This document shows, one piece after another, positions 33,867 through 42,407 of a stretch of DNA of 64,000 nt. A program made the translations under genes and the position numbers. Source of the DNA: Streptomyces sp. NBC_01591 (lineage in GTDB: Bacteria > Actinomycetota > Actinomycetes > Streptomycetales > Streptomycetaceae). Under the pieces are notes generated by a model, which searched no databases, was not told the origin of the DNA, and was given only the letters and a program-made list of their open reading frames with translations. Positions within the stretch are counted from its first letter, which is position 1. Each line of letters starts with the position of its first letter. Location of the stretch: assembly GCF_035918155.1 (NCBI RefSeq), contig NZ_CP109327.1, forward strand, positions 2,046,001-2,110,000, read 5' to 3'.

Positions 33867-34979
33867 TTACAGACCGACCTCGCGCATCAGCATGCCCACC
33901 TCGGTGTTGGTGAGGCGGCGCAGCCAGCCGGACTTCTGGTCGCCCAGGGGGATCGGCCCGAAGGACGTCCGTACGAGCCGCTCGACCGGGAAGCCGGCCT
34001 CGGCCAGCATCCGGCGGACGATGTGCTTGCGGCCCTCGTGGAGGGTCACCTCGACCAGGTAGTTCTTGCCGGTGTTCTCGACGACCCGGAAGTGGTCGGC
34101 ACGGGCGTACCCGTCCTCCAGCTGGATGCCGTCCTTGAGCCGCTTGCCCAGGTCGCGCGGGAGCGGTCCCTGGATGGCGGCCAGGTAGGTCTTCTTCACC
34201 CCGTACTTGGGGTGGGTCAGACGGTGGGCCAGCTCGCCGTGGTTGGTGAGCATGATGATGCCCTCGGTCTCGGTGTCCAGCCGGCCGACGTGGAAGAGCC
34301 GCGTCTCACGGTTGGTGACGTAGTCGCCGAGGCACTGGCGGCCGTCCGGGTCCTCCATCGAGGAGACGACACCGGCGGGCTTGTTCAGCGCGAAGAAGAG
34401 GTAGGACTGGGCGGCGACGGTCAGACCGTCGACCTTGATCTCGTCCCTGTGCACATCGACGCGCATGCCCTGCTCGACGACGATCTCGCCGTTGACCTCG
34501 ACGCGGGCCTGCTCGATCAGCTCCTCGCACGCCCGGCGCGAGCCCATGCCGGCCCGGGCGAGGACCTTCTGCAGCCGCTCGCCCTCCTGCTCGGCGCCCG
34601 GGTGGGTCTTGGGCGTCTTGATGTCGGCCTTGCCGGCGTACCGGTCCCGGTTGCGCTGCTCGATCTTGGCATCGAGCTCACGCGGACGGGACGGGGCGCC
34701 CTGGCGACGCGGGCCGCCACTCCTGCCGCTTCCCGCCTGTGCGGGCTTCGGGCCACCCTTGGCGCCGCCGCGGGCCGCCGCGCCGCGTCCCTTGCGGGGG
34801 CCGTCGCCGGTCTTCTCCCCGGTGGCGCCCACGTCGTAGCGGCGCTCCTCGGGCCGGGGCCGGCGGGGACGCTGCTCCTGCTTGCCGTCGCGCCCGGCGC
34901 CGGCACCGCGAGGATTCCGGCTGCCGCCGCTCTTGCCGCCGCTGCTGCCGCTTCCGCTGTTCCTGCCACTGCTTCGCAT
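33867..34979 (-). CDS. RluB/RsuA-type rRNA pseudouridine synthase
   Basis: 370 residues. An N-terminal 130-residue Gly/Arg/Lys-rich disordered tail precedes an S4 RNA-binding domain (RLQKVLARAGMGSRRACEELI, about 135-180) and the catalytic domain, with the active Asp235 in GRLDTETEG and HEGRKHIVRRML near residue 320. The family makes pseudouridine in 23S or 16S rRNA. The ATG at 34979 shares one base with the scpB stop (TGATG), so it is co-translated; a TTG one codon upstream was rejected. The conserved scpA-scpB-rlu order is widespread in Gram-positive bacteria. Confidence 0.93.
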   Translation of the reverse strand: MRSSGRNSGSGSSGGKSGGSRNPRGAGAGRDGKQEQRPRRPRPEERRYDVGATGEKTGDGPRKGRGAAARGGAKGGPKPAQAGSGRSGGPRRQGAPSRPRELDAKIEQRNRDRYAGKADIKTPKTHPGAEQEGERLQKVLARAGMGSRRACEELIEQARVEVNGEIVVEQGMRVDVHRDEIKVDGLTVAAQSYLFFALNKPAGVVSSMEDPDGRQCLGDYVTNRETRLFHVGRLDTETEGIIMLTNHGELAHRLTHPKYGVKKTYLAAIQGPLPRDLGKRLKDGIQLEDGYARADHFRVVENTGKNYLVEVTLHEGRKHIVRRMLAEAGFPVERLVRTSFGPIPLGDQKSGWLRRLTNTEVGMLMREVGL

Positions 34980-35626
34980 CAAAATTCCGTCTTGTCGTCT
35001 GCGTGAGTATCCGGGGTGTCCGGTGCGTCCGGATCGAACGACGGCACACCCTCTAGCGTCTCGGCCTCGATCGCGTCCGCCTCGGGGAGGAAGGGCGCGA
35101 GCTCCGGGAGCTCATCCAGGCCACGCAGGCCCATCCGCTCCAGAAAGTAGTTCGTCGTCCTGTACAGGATCGCACCTGTTTCGGGTTCCGCGCCCGCTTC
35201 CCCTACGAGACCCCGCTGCAGCAGGGTCCGCATGACCCCGTCGCAGTTCACGCCGCGGACCGCGGAGACCCTGGAACGGCTGACCGGCTGGCGGTACGCG
35301 ACCACCGCGAGGGTCTCCAGCGCCGCCTGGGTCAGCCGGGCCTGCTGGCCGTCCAGGACGAAGCCCTCGACGGCCTCCGCGTACTCGGGGCGGGTGTAGA
35401 AGCGCCAGCCGCCCGCCACCAGACGCAGCTCGAAACCGCGGCGCTGCACGGTGTACTCGTCGGCCAGCTCGCGCAGCGCGTCGGCGACGGCCCTGCGGGG
35501 CCGTTCCAGCACCTTGGCGAGGTGCTCCTCGGTGGCCGGCTCGTCGACGACCATGAGGACGGCCTCCAGCGCGGGCTTGAGGTCGAGATCCGCGACGGTG
35601 GAGCCGGTGGTCCCCTGCTGACTCAT
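34979..35626 (-). CDS. scpB: Segregation and condensation protein B
   Basis: 215 residues with two winged-helix domains: LKPALEAVLMVVDEPATEEHLAKVL and RLTQAALETLAVVAYRQPVSRSRVSAVRG, the latter being the ScpB hallmark (written in parts: AALETLAVVAYRQPVSRSR). ScpB dimerises and with ScpA bridges the SMC heads in chromosome condensation. ATG 35626 overlaps the scpA stop (ATGA). A 30-residue acidic tail (DPDAPDTPDTHADDKTEF) follows the fold. Confidence 0.95.
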   Translation of the reverse strand: MSQQGTTGSTVADLDLKPALEAVLMVVDEPATEEHLAKVLERPRRAVADALRELADEYTVQRRGFELRLVAGGWRFYTRPEYAEAVEGFVLDGQQARLTQAALETLAVVAYRQPVSRSRVSAVRGVNCDGVMRTLLQRGLVGEAGAEPETGAILYRTTNYFLERMGLRGLDELPELAPFLPEADAIEAETLEGVPSFDPDAPDTPDTHADDKTEF

Positions 35627-36636
35627 GCCTTCACATCCTCCTGGACGTCCTGCGTCTCGGTGTCGAACTCGTCCGTGACGACGGGCCCGGCCCCGTCTCC
35701 CCCGGCCCAGCGCACCAGGAGCTCCCCGAGCGCCTCGTCCTGGTCGAGCGCGACGGCCTTCTCCCGGTACAGCTCCAGCAGCGCGAGGAACCGGGCGACG
35801 ACGGTGAGGGTGTCCGGGGCGTCCTCGGTGAGCGTCCGGAAGCTGGCCTCCCCCGCCTCCCGCAGCCGCGCCACCACGATCTCGGCCTGTTCCCGCACGC
35901 TGACCAGCGGCGCGTGGATGTGGTCGACGTACACCTGCGGCTCGGGCTTCGGCTGCATCGCCTTCACGGCCAGCGCGGCGAACCCCTCCGCCCCGATGCT
36001 GATCACGACCTCGGGCAGCAGCTCGGCGTGGTGCGGCTCCAGCCCCACGGTCCGCGGGAACCGCCGCCCCTCCGACGCCAGCCGGTCGCTGAGGATGTCC
36101 GCGATGCGTTTGTACGCGCGGTACTGGAGCAGCCGGGCGAAGAGCAGGTCCCGCGCTTCGAGCAGCGCCAGATCCGCCTCGTCCTCCACCTCGGCGGCGG
36201 GCAGCAGCCGGGCCGCCTTCAGGTCGAGCAGGGTCGCGGCGACGACGAGGAACTCGGTGGTCTGGTCCAGGTCCCAGTCCGGCCCCATGGCACGGATGTG
36301 CGCCATGAACTCGTCGGTGACCTTCGACAGCGCGACTTCGGTCACATCGAGCTTGTGCTTGGCGATGAGCTGGAGAAGCAGGTCGAACGGCCCCTCGAAG
36401 TTCGCCAGCCGGACGGTGAACCGCCCGTCGTCGGCGGGCCCGGGGGACGCAACAGATACCTCGGGAGCGGGGGACGCAACGGGCACCTCGGGAGCGGGGG
36501 ACGCAACGGGCACCTCGGGCGCGGGGGCCTCCACGCCGGCGCTCCCGTCCTCCACCGGCTCCGGCACGCTCCGGCCGCCCGGGCCGCGCCCCAGGGGGCG
36601 GCGTGGGGTGCGGGCGGGCTCGTCGGTCGTCGGCAT
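35623..36636 (-). CDS. scpA: Segregation and condensation protein A
   Basis: 337 residues. The kleisin N-terminal domain begins VRLANFEGPFDLLLQLIAKH near residue 75, and the C-terminal winged helix covers DTLTVVARFLALLELYREKAV. ScpA links the SMC heads together with ScpB. A Pro/Ala/Val-rich N-terminal tail of about 70 residues contains three 9-residue repeats (PEVPVASPA type) encoded by 27-bp DNA repeats at 36442-36522. Coupled to scpB; 108 bases follow the ribbon-helix-helix-like gene. Confidence 0.95.
   Translation of the reverse strand: MPTTDEPARTPRRPLGRGPGGRSVPEPVEDGSAGVEAPAPEVPVASPAPEVPVASPAPEVSVASPGPADDGRFTVRLANFEGPFDLLLQLIAKHKLDVTEVALSKVTDEFMAHIRAMGPDWDLDQTTEFLVVAATLLDLKAARLLPAAEVEDEADLALLEARDLLFARLLQYRAYKRIADILSDRLASEGRRFPRTVGLEPHHAELLPEVVISIGAEGFAALAVKAMQPKPEPQVYVDHIHAPLVSVREQAEIVVARLREAGEASFRTLTEDAPDTLTVVARFLALLELYREKAVALDQDEALGELLVRWAGGDGAGPVVTDEFDTETQDVQEDVKA
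36442..36522. repeat. Three 27-bp in-frame tandem repeats in scpA
   Basis: Units begin at 36442, 36469 and 36496 (gggggacgcaac...). They encode the repeated A-S-P-A-P-E-V-P-V peptide of the ScpA tail. The last two units are nearly identical, which suggests recent slippage. Confidence 0.8.
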
Positions 36637-36744
36637 GAAGGTCCAGGGGCAGCGGGATACGGGCGGCGGGCCATGGCCCGTACAGAGGGGCCGGACCGCT
36701 CGTCCGGCGGCCGCCCACCGGGCAGGCTACCGGCGCCTCACCGG

Positions 36745-37377
36745 TCAGCGGCCGCGCAGCCGCCGTACGAGGATGCTCGCGTCGCCCCGCGACTCCAGAT
36801 CCGCGAGCACCACCGCGACCGCCTCACGGACGATCCGCCCGCGGTCGACGGCGAGCCCGTGCTCCCCGCGCAGCACGAGGCGGGCGTGTTCGAGGTCCAT
36901 CAGTTCCTCGGCCGAGACGTAGACGGTGATCTTCTCGTCGTGGCGCTCGCGGCCGCTGGGCCGCCGGTTCGCCCCGCGCCCGCCGCCACGCCTGCGCTGC
37001 TGCTGAACGGCAGGGGCGGGGACCGCCTCCTGCGTGGACGACGACGCGGACGAGGGCGCGGCCGTCGGCGCGGACTGCTGGGGCCTTCGCCCCGCCTGTG
37101 CGGCCACCGCGCCCCGGTCGCCGTCGCCCCGGCTGCGCGACTCCCCCGCGTCGGCGTCCGCCGCGGAGTGCTCCTCGCGCGAAGCGCCGTCGCCGGCCGG
37201 TGCCGGGTCCGCCCCGGATCCGTCCGCCCCGGAATCGCTCTCACCGGCCGGACCGGGCACCCGGGCCTCACCGTTCGCCTTGCGCCGCCGGTCGGCGGGG
37301 GACGAGGCCTGCAGCCCCATTCCTCCGGTGGTACGGAACAGTTCGTCGGCCCCGGGCAGACTCACTCGGCGTGACAC
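36745..37377 (-). CDS. ParA-partner candidate with ribbon-helix-helix-like C terminus
   Basis: 210 residues. It starts MSRRVSLPGADELFRTTGGMGL, followed by about 100 residues of Ala/Gly/Ser/Asp-rich disorder and a basic RRRGGGRGANRRPSGRER patch. The C-terminal 60 residues (EKITVYVSAEELMDLEHARL, then VDRGRIVREAVAVVLADLE) look like a ribbon-helix-helix DNA-binding fold. The start at 37377 overlaps the parA end by 16 bases, so it is coupled to parA, the place where a ParB would be encoded. RHH proteins replace ParB in some plasmid partition systems. Whether it does so here is inference. Confidence 0.8.
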   Translation of the reverse strand: MSRRVSLPGADELFRTTGGMGLQASSPADRRRKANGEARVPGPAGESDSGADGSGADPAPAGDGASREEHSAADADAGESRSRGDGDRGAVAAQAGRRPQQSAPTAAPSSASSSTQEAVPAPAVQQQRRRGGGRGANRRPSGRERHDEKITVYVSAEELMDLEHARLVLRGEHGLAVDRGRIVREAVAVVLADLESRGDASILVRRLRGR

Positions 37378-38522
37378 CGGGCGAGCACCTCCCTGGCGAG
37401 CTGGCGATAGGCGGCGGCACCGACCGAGTTGGAGGCGTAGGTGGTGATGGGCTCACCGGCGACCGTGGTCTCCGGGAAGCGCACGGTGCGCCCGATGACC
37501 GTGTGGTAGACGTGATCGTCGAATGCCTCGACGACACGCGCGAGGACCTCACGGCTGTGCACCGTACGGGAGTCGTACATGGTGGCGAGGATGCCGTCGA
37601 GCTCCAGATCGGGGTTGAGACGCTCCTGGACCTTCTCGATGGTCTCGGTGAGCAATGCCACACCACGCAGCGCGAAGAATTCGCACTCGAGCGGCACTAT
37701 GACCTTGTGGGCGGCCGTCAGGGCGTTCACGGTGAGCAGGCCCAGCGACGGCTGGCAGTCGATCACGATGTAGTCGTAATCGGCCATCAGCGGCTTCAGG
37801 GCGCGCTGCAGCGTGGACTCCCGGGCGACCTCGCTCACCAGCTGCACCTCGGCAGCCGACAGGTCGATGTTGCTGGGCAGCAGGTCCATGTTCGGGACCG
37901 CGGTCTTCAGCAGGACCTCGTCGGCCGACATGCCCCGCTCCATGAGCAGGTTGTAGACCGTGAGGTCGAGCTCCATCGGATTGACGCCGAGCCCGACCGA
38001 CAGGGCTCCCTGCGGGTCGAAGTCGACGAGCAGGACGCGTCGCCCGTACTCCGCGAGCGCGGCACCCAGGTTGATGGTCGACGTGGTCTTGCCGACGCCG
38101 CCCTTCTGGTTGCACATCGCGATGATCTTCGCGGGACCGTGATCGGTCAGCGGGCCCGGGATCGGGAAGTAGGGCAGAGGCCGGCCGGTCGGGCCGATCC
38201 GCTCGCGGCGCTGGCGGGCAGCATCGGGCGCGAGGGTGGCCGCGTACTCCGGATCGGGCTCGTACTCGGCGTCGGGGTCGTAGAAGTGCCCCTGGGGCGC
38301 TTCGTCGAAGTCGGCGAAGTGGGCGGTGTCCCGGCCACTCTCGTTGCCGGCCATGGCGTTCACGTGTAGGCCGTCCATCATCTGGGGGGCTGTCGTCATG
38401 TGCTGTTGGGTGGCGAAGGTGCGGACAGCGACGGAGCCGACAGCCTCCAGCCCGTTCGGGCTATGGCCCCGTGCAGGCATCCCTGGATGAACACCCCCGG
38501 GAGTAAATGTCGACTCATTCAC
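37362..38522 (-). CDS. ParA family ATPase (second chromosomal ParA)
   Basis: 386 residues. A 130-residue acidic, Pro-rich N-terminal extension precedes a complete ParA/Soj domain: deviant Walker A KGGVGKTT (140-147), DFDPQGALSVGLG (Walker A') and DYDYIVIDCQPSLG (Walker B). The domain closes with PITTYASNSVGAAAYRQLAREV. No parB follows; instead the RHH-like gene and scpAB do. The canonical streptomycete parAB near oriC is elsewhere, so this is a paralogue likely tied to SMC loading or nucleoid organisation. GTG 38522 has AAGGAGG 11 bases upstream. Confidence 0.9.
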   Translation of the reverse strand: MNESTFTPGGVHPGMPARGHSPNGLEAVGSVAVRTFATQQHMTTAPQMMDGLHVNAMAGNESGRDTAHFADFDEAPQGHFYDPDAEYEPDPEYAATLAPDAARQRRERIGPTGRPLPYFPIPGPLTDHGPAKIIAMCNQKGGVGKTTSTINLGAALAEYGRRVLLVDFDPQGALSVGLGVNPMELDLTVYNLLMERGMSADEVLLKTAVPNMDLLPSNIDLSAAEVQLVSEVARESTLQRALKPLMADYDYIVIDCQPSLGLLTVNALTAAHKVIVPLECEFFALRGVALLTETIEKVQERLNPDLELDGILATMYDSRTVHSREVLARVVEAFDDHVYHTVIGRTVRFPETTVAGEPITTYASNSVGAAAYRQLAREVLARCHAE

Positions 38523-38849
38523 AAGTCGTCTTACCTCCTTGGACGTGACCAGGAAACTTATCGATAGGTCAGCGTGGCACCATGCCGACGATTGGCGACT
38601 CTATGGCGTGTCACCGCTCCGCAGCAACACAATCCCCCGGACCCGGCCCGATGTGTCGGCAATCGAACACGTCCCTGTCAAGGGCACGCAGCCACCGGGG
38701 CACAGTTTTAACGGGTGTACGAATCGGTTAAAGGGTTACGTTCGAGACGAGTTGAACGAGGCCCCCGATGGGGCCCGACACGCGTACGGCCGGACCTTGC
38801 TCGGCAAGGTCCGGCCGTACGCATGAGGTTGACGGAAGGCGTTGACCCG
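38523..38849. promoter_or_regulatory. 327-base gap: parA promoter region and ald terminator
   Basis: Contains the AAGGAGG of parA (38534-38540), the palindrome tatcgata near 38560 just beyond it, and the ald terminator at its right end. No small gene or parS-like 16-mer was found. Confidence 0.45.
38782..38822 (-). terminator. Terminator of ald, 19-bp perfect stem
   Basis: Arms 38782-38800 and 38804-38822 are perfectly complementary with loop tcg, 27 bases past the ald stop. Confidence 0.8.
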
Positions 38850-39974
38850 TCAGCCGAGAAGCGAGCTCAGCTCGACGTGCTCCAAGCCGTGCGCTTCGGC
38901 CACCTCCTGGTAAACGACCTGCCCGTCATGGGTGTTGAGCCCCTTGGCGAGCGCGGCGTCACGGCGCAGCGCCTCGACCCAGCCGCGGTTGGCGAGCTCC
39001 AGGATGTAGGGCAGCGTGGCGTTGGTGAGCGCGTACGTCGAGGTGTTCGGAACCGCGCCCGGCATGTTCGCGACGCAGTAGAACACCGAGTTGTGGACCA
39101 TGAAGGTCGGCTCGGCGTGCGTCGTCGGGTGCGAGTCCTCGAAGCAGCCGCCCTGATCGATCGCGATGTCGACAAGTACACTTCCGGGCTTCATCTTGGC
39201 GACGAGCTCGTTGGTGACCAGCTTCGGCGCCTTCGCGCCGGGGATCAGCACGGCGCCCACGACGAGGTCGGCCTCGATGACGGCCTTCTCCAGCTCGAAG
39301 GCGTTGGAGACGACGGTCTTCACCTTGGTGCCGAAGACCTTGTCGGCCTCGCGGAGCTTGTTGATGTCCCTGTCGAGCAGCGTGACGTGGAAGCCGAGAC
39401 CGACAGCGATCTGCGTGGCGTTCCAGCCGGAGACACCGCCGCCGATGACAACGGCCTCGGCGGGCGCCGTACCCGGGACGCCGCCCGGGAGCACGCCGCG
39501 GCCGCCGACCGAGCGCATCAGGTGGTAGGCGCCGACCTGCGGGGCCAGCCGGCCCGCGACCTCGGACATCGGGGCGAGCAGCGGGAGCGCACGGTTCGCG
39601 GCCTCGACCGTCTCGTAGGCGATGGCCGTGGTGCCCGACTCGATCAGCGCGTCGGTGCACTCGCGGGAGGCCGCGAGGTGGAGGTAGGTGAAGAGCGTCT
39701 GGTCCTTGCGGAGGCGGTGGTACTCCTCGGCGACCGGCTCCTTGACCTTGAGCAGCAGGTCGGCGGTGGCCCAGACCTCGTCGGCGGTGGGGAGGATCTG
39801 CGCCCCGGCGGCGACGTACTCCTCGTCCGTGATGGAGGAGCCGGCACCGGCGTTCTCCTCGACGACGACCTGGTGGCCGTGGCGGACGAGCTCGTGCACA
39901 CCGGCAGGCGTGATCGCCACGCGGAACTCGTTGTTCTTGACTTCGCGGGGGATGCCGACCTTCACGTCGATCAC
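38850..39974 (-). CDS. ald: Alanine dehydrogenase
   Basis: 374 residues, full length. The N-terminal KVGIPREVKNNEFRVAITP with the pyruvate-binding Arg, LLLKVKEP with the catalytic Lys, YLHLAA with His, and VIGGGVSGWNATQIAVGLG (NAD site, near residue 175) are all present, and DQGGCFEDSHPTTH carries the Asp/His block. The enzyme interconverts L-alanine and pyruvate plus ammonia with NAD. Start GTG 39974 or GTG 39965 (MKVGIPRE), the latter with better AAGGAC spacing. Monocistronic. An imperfect palindrome centred on atagctat (40003-40010) upstream may be a regulatory site. Confidence 0.95.
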   Translation of the reverse strand: MIDVKVGIPREVKNNEFRVAITPAGVHELVRHGHQVVVEENAGAGSSITDEEYVAAGAQILPTADEVWATADLLLKVKEPVAEEYHRLRKDQTLFTYLHLAASRECTDALIESGTTAIAYETVEAANRALPLLAPMSEVAGRLAPQVGAYHLMRSVGGRGVLPGGVPGTAPAEAVVIGGGVSGWNATQIAVGLGFHVTLLDRDINKLREADKVFGTKVKTVVSNAFELEKAVIEADLVVGAVLIPGAKAPKLVTNELVAKMKPGSVLVDIAIDQGGCFEDSHPTTHAEPTFMVHNSVFYCVANMPGAVPNTSTYALTNATLPYILELANRGWVEALRRDAALAKGLNTHDGQVVYQEVAEAHGLEHVELSSLLG

Positions 39975-40108
39975 GGTCCTTGGCTCAGAGGGTTACCCGG
40001 GCATAGCTATACATACCCGGATAGACACTACGTAAATGGAGACACCGCGAACACACGCGGCAGAGCCAGTCTAATGAAGGGTTTCGTGCTGTCTAGCCTT
40101 ACAAAGCA

Positions 40109-42172
40109 TTAATTTTCAGTCGTCACACTACGGATTTCGCAGGTCACGCCCTCCTGGCCCAGCAATCTGTCGGCGAGACCCCGGTGCAGACCGGCCGCGG
40201 CCGGGTCACCGAGCCTGTCGAGCGTGTCGGCCAGCCGGAGCTCCAGCGCCGCCTGCAGCCGTACGTCCCCGGCCCGCCTGGCCCACTCGACGGCCTCCTG
40301 GCAGGTGTGCAGGGACTCCTGCGGCCGGCCCGCGTACTCCTGCACCCGTGCCGCCTCACTGAGCGCCCGCGCCTGGGCCGGCACGTCGCCGAGCCTGCGG
40401 TACCCGGCCGCCGCGGCGCGCCAGTTCCGCAGCGCCTCGCCGTACCGCCCGGCATAGGTGTGGACGGCGCCGAGCCGCCCGTACAGCCGCGCCTCGTCGG
40501 CCGGCTCCCCCTGGGTGAGCCGCTGCGCCAGCGCGCGGCCGTACCAGTCGGAGGCCCGCTGGAAGTCCCCCAGCTCGGCATAGGCGCCGCCTACGGATTC
40601 CATCGCGCGGCCGGTGGCGTACGGGTCCTTCGCGGCCCGCCCGGCGTCCAGCGCGGCCCGGTAGCGGGCCAGCGCCTCCCGGGTACGGCCGGTCCTGGCG
40701 TCGAGGTCGGCGAGGTTGAGCAGCGCGGCGGCCCGCTCGCGCGGCAGCTCGCGCCGCTCGGCGACGGCCAGCACCAGACCGTGCAGTCCGTACAGCTCGG
40801 GTGCGGCGGCCTCGGTGCCCTGGTGCACGGCCAGCGCCCGCACCAGGGCGGCCACCAACCGCCTTGCCAGGGTGTCGAGTTCACCGTCCTCGACGGCGAT
40901 CCGGGCCGAGGCCAGCAGGGCGGGACGGCGGATCCGCAGCCATTCGGCGGCCGCCTCGGGGTTGGGGAAGCGCAGTGACCGCGGCAGCCCGGCGAGCTTG
41001 CGGCGGGCCGGGGAACCCTCGGGTTCGGTGACCGCCCGGCAGGACTGCAGCAGCCGTACGGTCCGCTCCAGCATCCTGGCCCTGGCGAGCTGGATCTCCG
41101 TCGGCCGGTCCCTGGCCTCCAGCAGCGCCCGCAGCAGCGGTGCGAGGCAGCCGGGCACCTCGTACTGCGGCTGATCCGCCCCATTGGTGTGCAGCAGCCC
41201 CAGCGCCACGAAGTCGTCGAGGGTCGTCTGGGCGGCCGAGACGGAGCAGCCTGCCAGCGCGGACGCGGTGTGGGCGTCGGCGAGTCCGGCGGGGGCGAGG
41301 GCGAGCAGTCGCAGTATCCGGGCGGCGGTCGGCGGCAGCGAGTCGTGGGCCAGCCGGAAGGCACGGGCCAGCGGGCGTGAGCTGGTGGACTGCTCCGTGT
41401 CGTCCGGCAGTTCGCGCAGCTGTTTGGTGACATCGGCGACCGACGCCATGGGGTGGGCGGCAAGCCGGCCGCCGACCATGACCAGGGCGGCCGGCAGCCC
41501 GCCGCACTCCTCGGCGAGGGTCTCGGCGGTCCGCGGGTCGACGGTGATCCTGACGTCTCCGATGGTGCGGGCGAGCAGCCGTACGGCGGAGCCCGCGTCC
41601 AGGCCGCCGATGGTGCAGGGGCGGACGCCCGGGATCCCGGTCAGCGGGCCCTCGGAGGTGGCGACGACCAGGCAGTCCGGGCTGTCCGGCAGCAGCGGGT
41701 CGACCTGTTCCGCGTCTGCCGCGTCGTCGAGGAGCAGCAGGGCACGGCGTCCGGCGAGCTCCTCGCGGACCATCTCGGAGAGTTCGTCCCCGTCCGCGCC
41801 GGGCGGCCCCGTCACACCCAGCTGGTCGAGCAGCTCGCGGGCGGTGCGCTCGGTGGGCACCGGCGCGCCGCCGGGATCGGTGAGCCGGGCACGGAGCAGT
41901 CCGTCGGGGTGACCGCCGTCGGCGAGCAGCCTTCGGGTGAGTTCACCGGCGAGTGCGGTGCGTCCGGAGCCGGGGCGTCCGGCGATCAGCAGGACCCGGG
42001 CGCGGGCGGCCTTGCGGCCGGCCAGGGTGTCGAGGCCGGCTCTTTCGATGTCGGCCCGCAGCGCCTTCAACTCGCGGTCGCGGCCGAAGAATTGGGGTGG
42101 GGCGGTGCCGGACGGCTCCTCGGTTCCCGCTGCCTTGGCCGGGCCGCTGGTGTCCACCGCCTGATCCGTCAC
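40109..42172 (-). CDS. NB-ARC/TPR regulator-like ATPase lacking a DNA-binding domain
   Basis: 687 residues. After a 30-residue tail comes FFGRDRELKAL, then an NTPase core with P-loop GRPGSGRT (residues 65-72; Arg in place of the usual Lys) and Walker B LLLLDD (145-150). A winged-helix-like middle (LRLLALAPAGLADAHTASAL) follows, then about eight helical tetratricopeptide-like repeats from residue 440. It resembles AfsR-type STAND proteins without the SARP domain. GTG 42172 was preferred because GGAG lies 8 bases upstream. Function unknown; likely protein-protein scaffold or signal NTPase. Confidence 0.85.
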   Translation of the reverse strand: MTDQAVDTSGPAKAAGTEEPSGTAPPQFFGRDRELKALRADIERAGLDTLAGRKAARARVLLIAGRPGSGRTALAGELTRRLLADGGHPDGLLRARLTDPGGAPVPTERTARELLDQLGVTGPPGADGDELSEMVREELAGRRALLLLDDAADAEQVDPLLPDSPDCLVVATSEGPLTGIPGVRPCTIGGLDAGSAVRLLARTIGDVRITVDPRTAETLAEECGGLPAALVMVGGRLAAHPMASVADVTKQLRELPDDTEQSTSSRPLARAFRLAHDSLPPTAARILRLLALAPAGLADAHTASALAGCSVSAAQTTLDDFVALGLLHTNGADQPQYEVPGCLAPLLRALLEARDRPTEIQLARARMLERTVRLLQSCRAVTEPEGSPARRKLAGLPRSLRFPNPEAAAEWLRIRRPALLASARIAVEDGELDTLARRLVAALVRALAVHQGTEAAAPELYGLHGLVLAVAERRELPRERAAALLNLADLDARTGRTREALARYRAALDAGRAAKDPYATGRAMESVGGAYAELGDFQRASDWYGRALAQRLTQGEPADEARLYGRLGAVHTYAGRYGEALRNWRAAAAGYRRLGDVPAQARALSEAARVQEYAGRPQESLHTCQEAVEWARRAGDVRLQAALELRLADTLDRLGDPAAAGLHRGLADRLLGQEGVTCEIRSVTTEN

Positions 42173-42407
42173 GGGCCACGCTCCACTTCGCTGCACGCGT
42201 CGCCCGCCGGGACTCCGGTCAGGGCATTCCGAGCGTAGTTCAGGCGTGCGGACGTTTTGCCTGGAGCACGGCGCAGAGGTCCCCCGATCGGATCAGCATC
42301 TTTTCCGATCGAGGGACCTCGGTGCACCGTTCAGCGGCCCCGCGAGCCGCCGGTGGCCTCCCACGGTCCCGGCGGGCCGCCGGAGGCCGGTCCGTTCCTA
42401 CGGCCCG
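42173..42407. other. 235-base gap, STAND protein / NUDIX
   Basis: No gene seen. It contains the stem-loop listed next and, to its right, GC-rich partial repeats. The promoter of the STAND protein gene must lie in the left half. Confidence 0.35.
42276..42320 (-). terminator. 17-bp stem-loop, likely terminator of the NUDIX gene
   Basis: Arms 42276-42292 and 42304-42320 pair with one mismatch, with an 11-base loop containing TTT. It is 88 bases past the NUDIX stop, somewhat far for a terminator, so an operator or RNA element is not excluded. Confidence 0.5.

Noticed and set aside
40000..40020. Palindrome gggcatagctatacataccc as an ald operator
   Set aside because: Only the inner 8 bases are symmetric and no AldR/Lrp gene is adjacent; too weak to list as a separate site.
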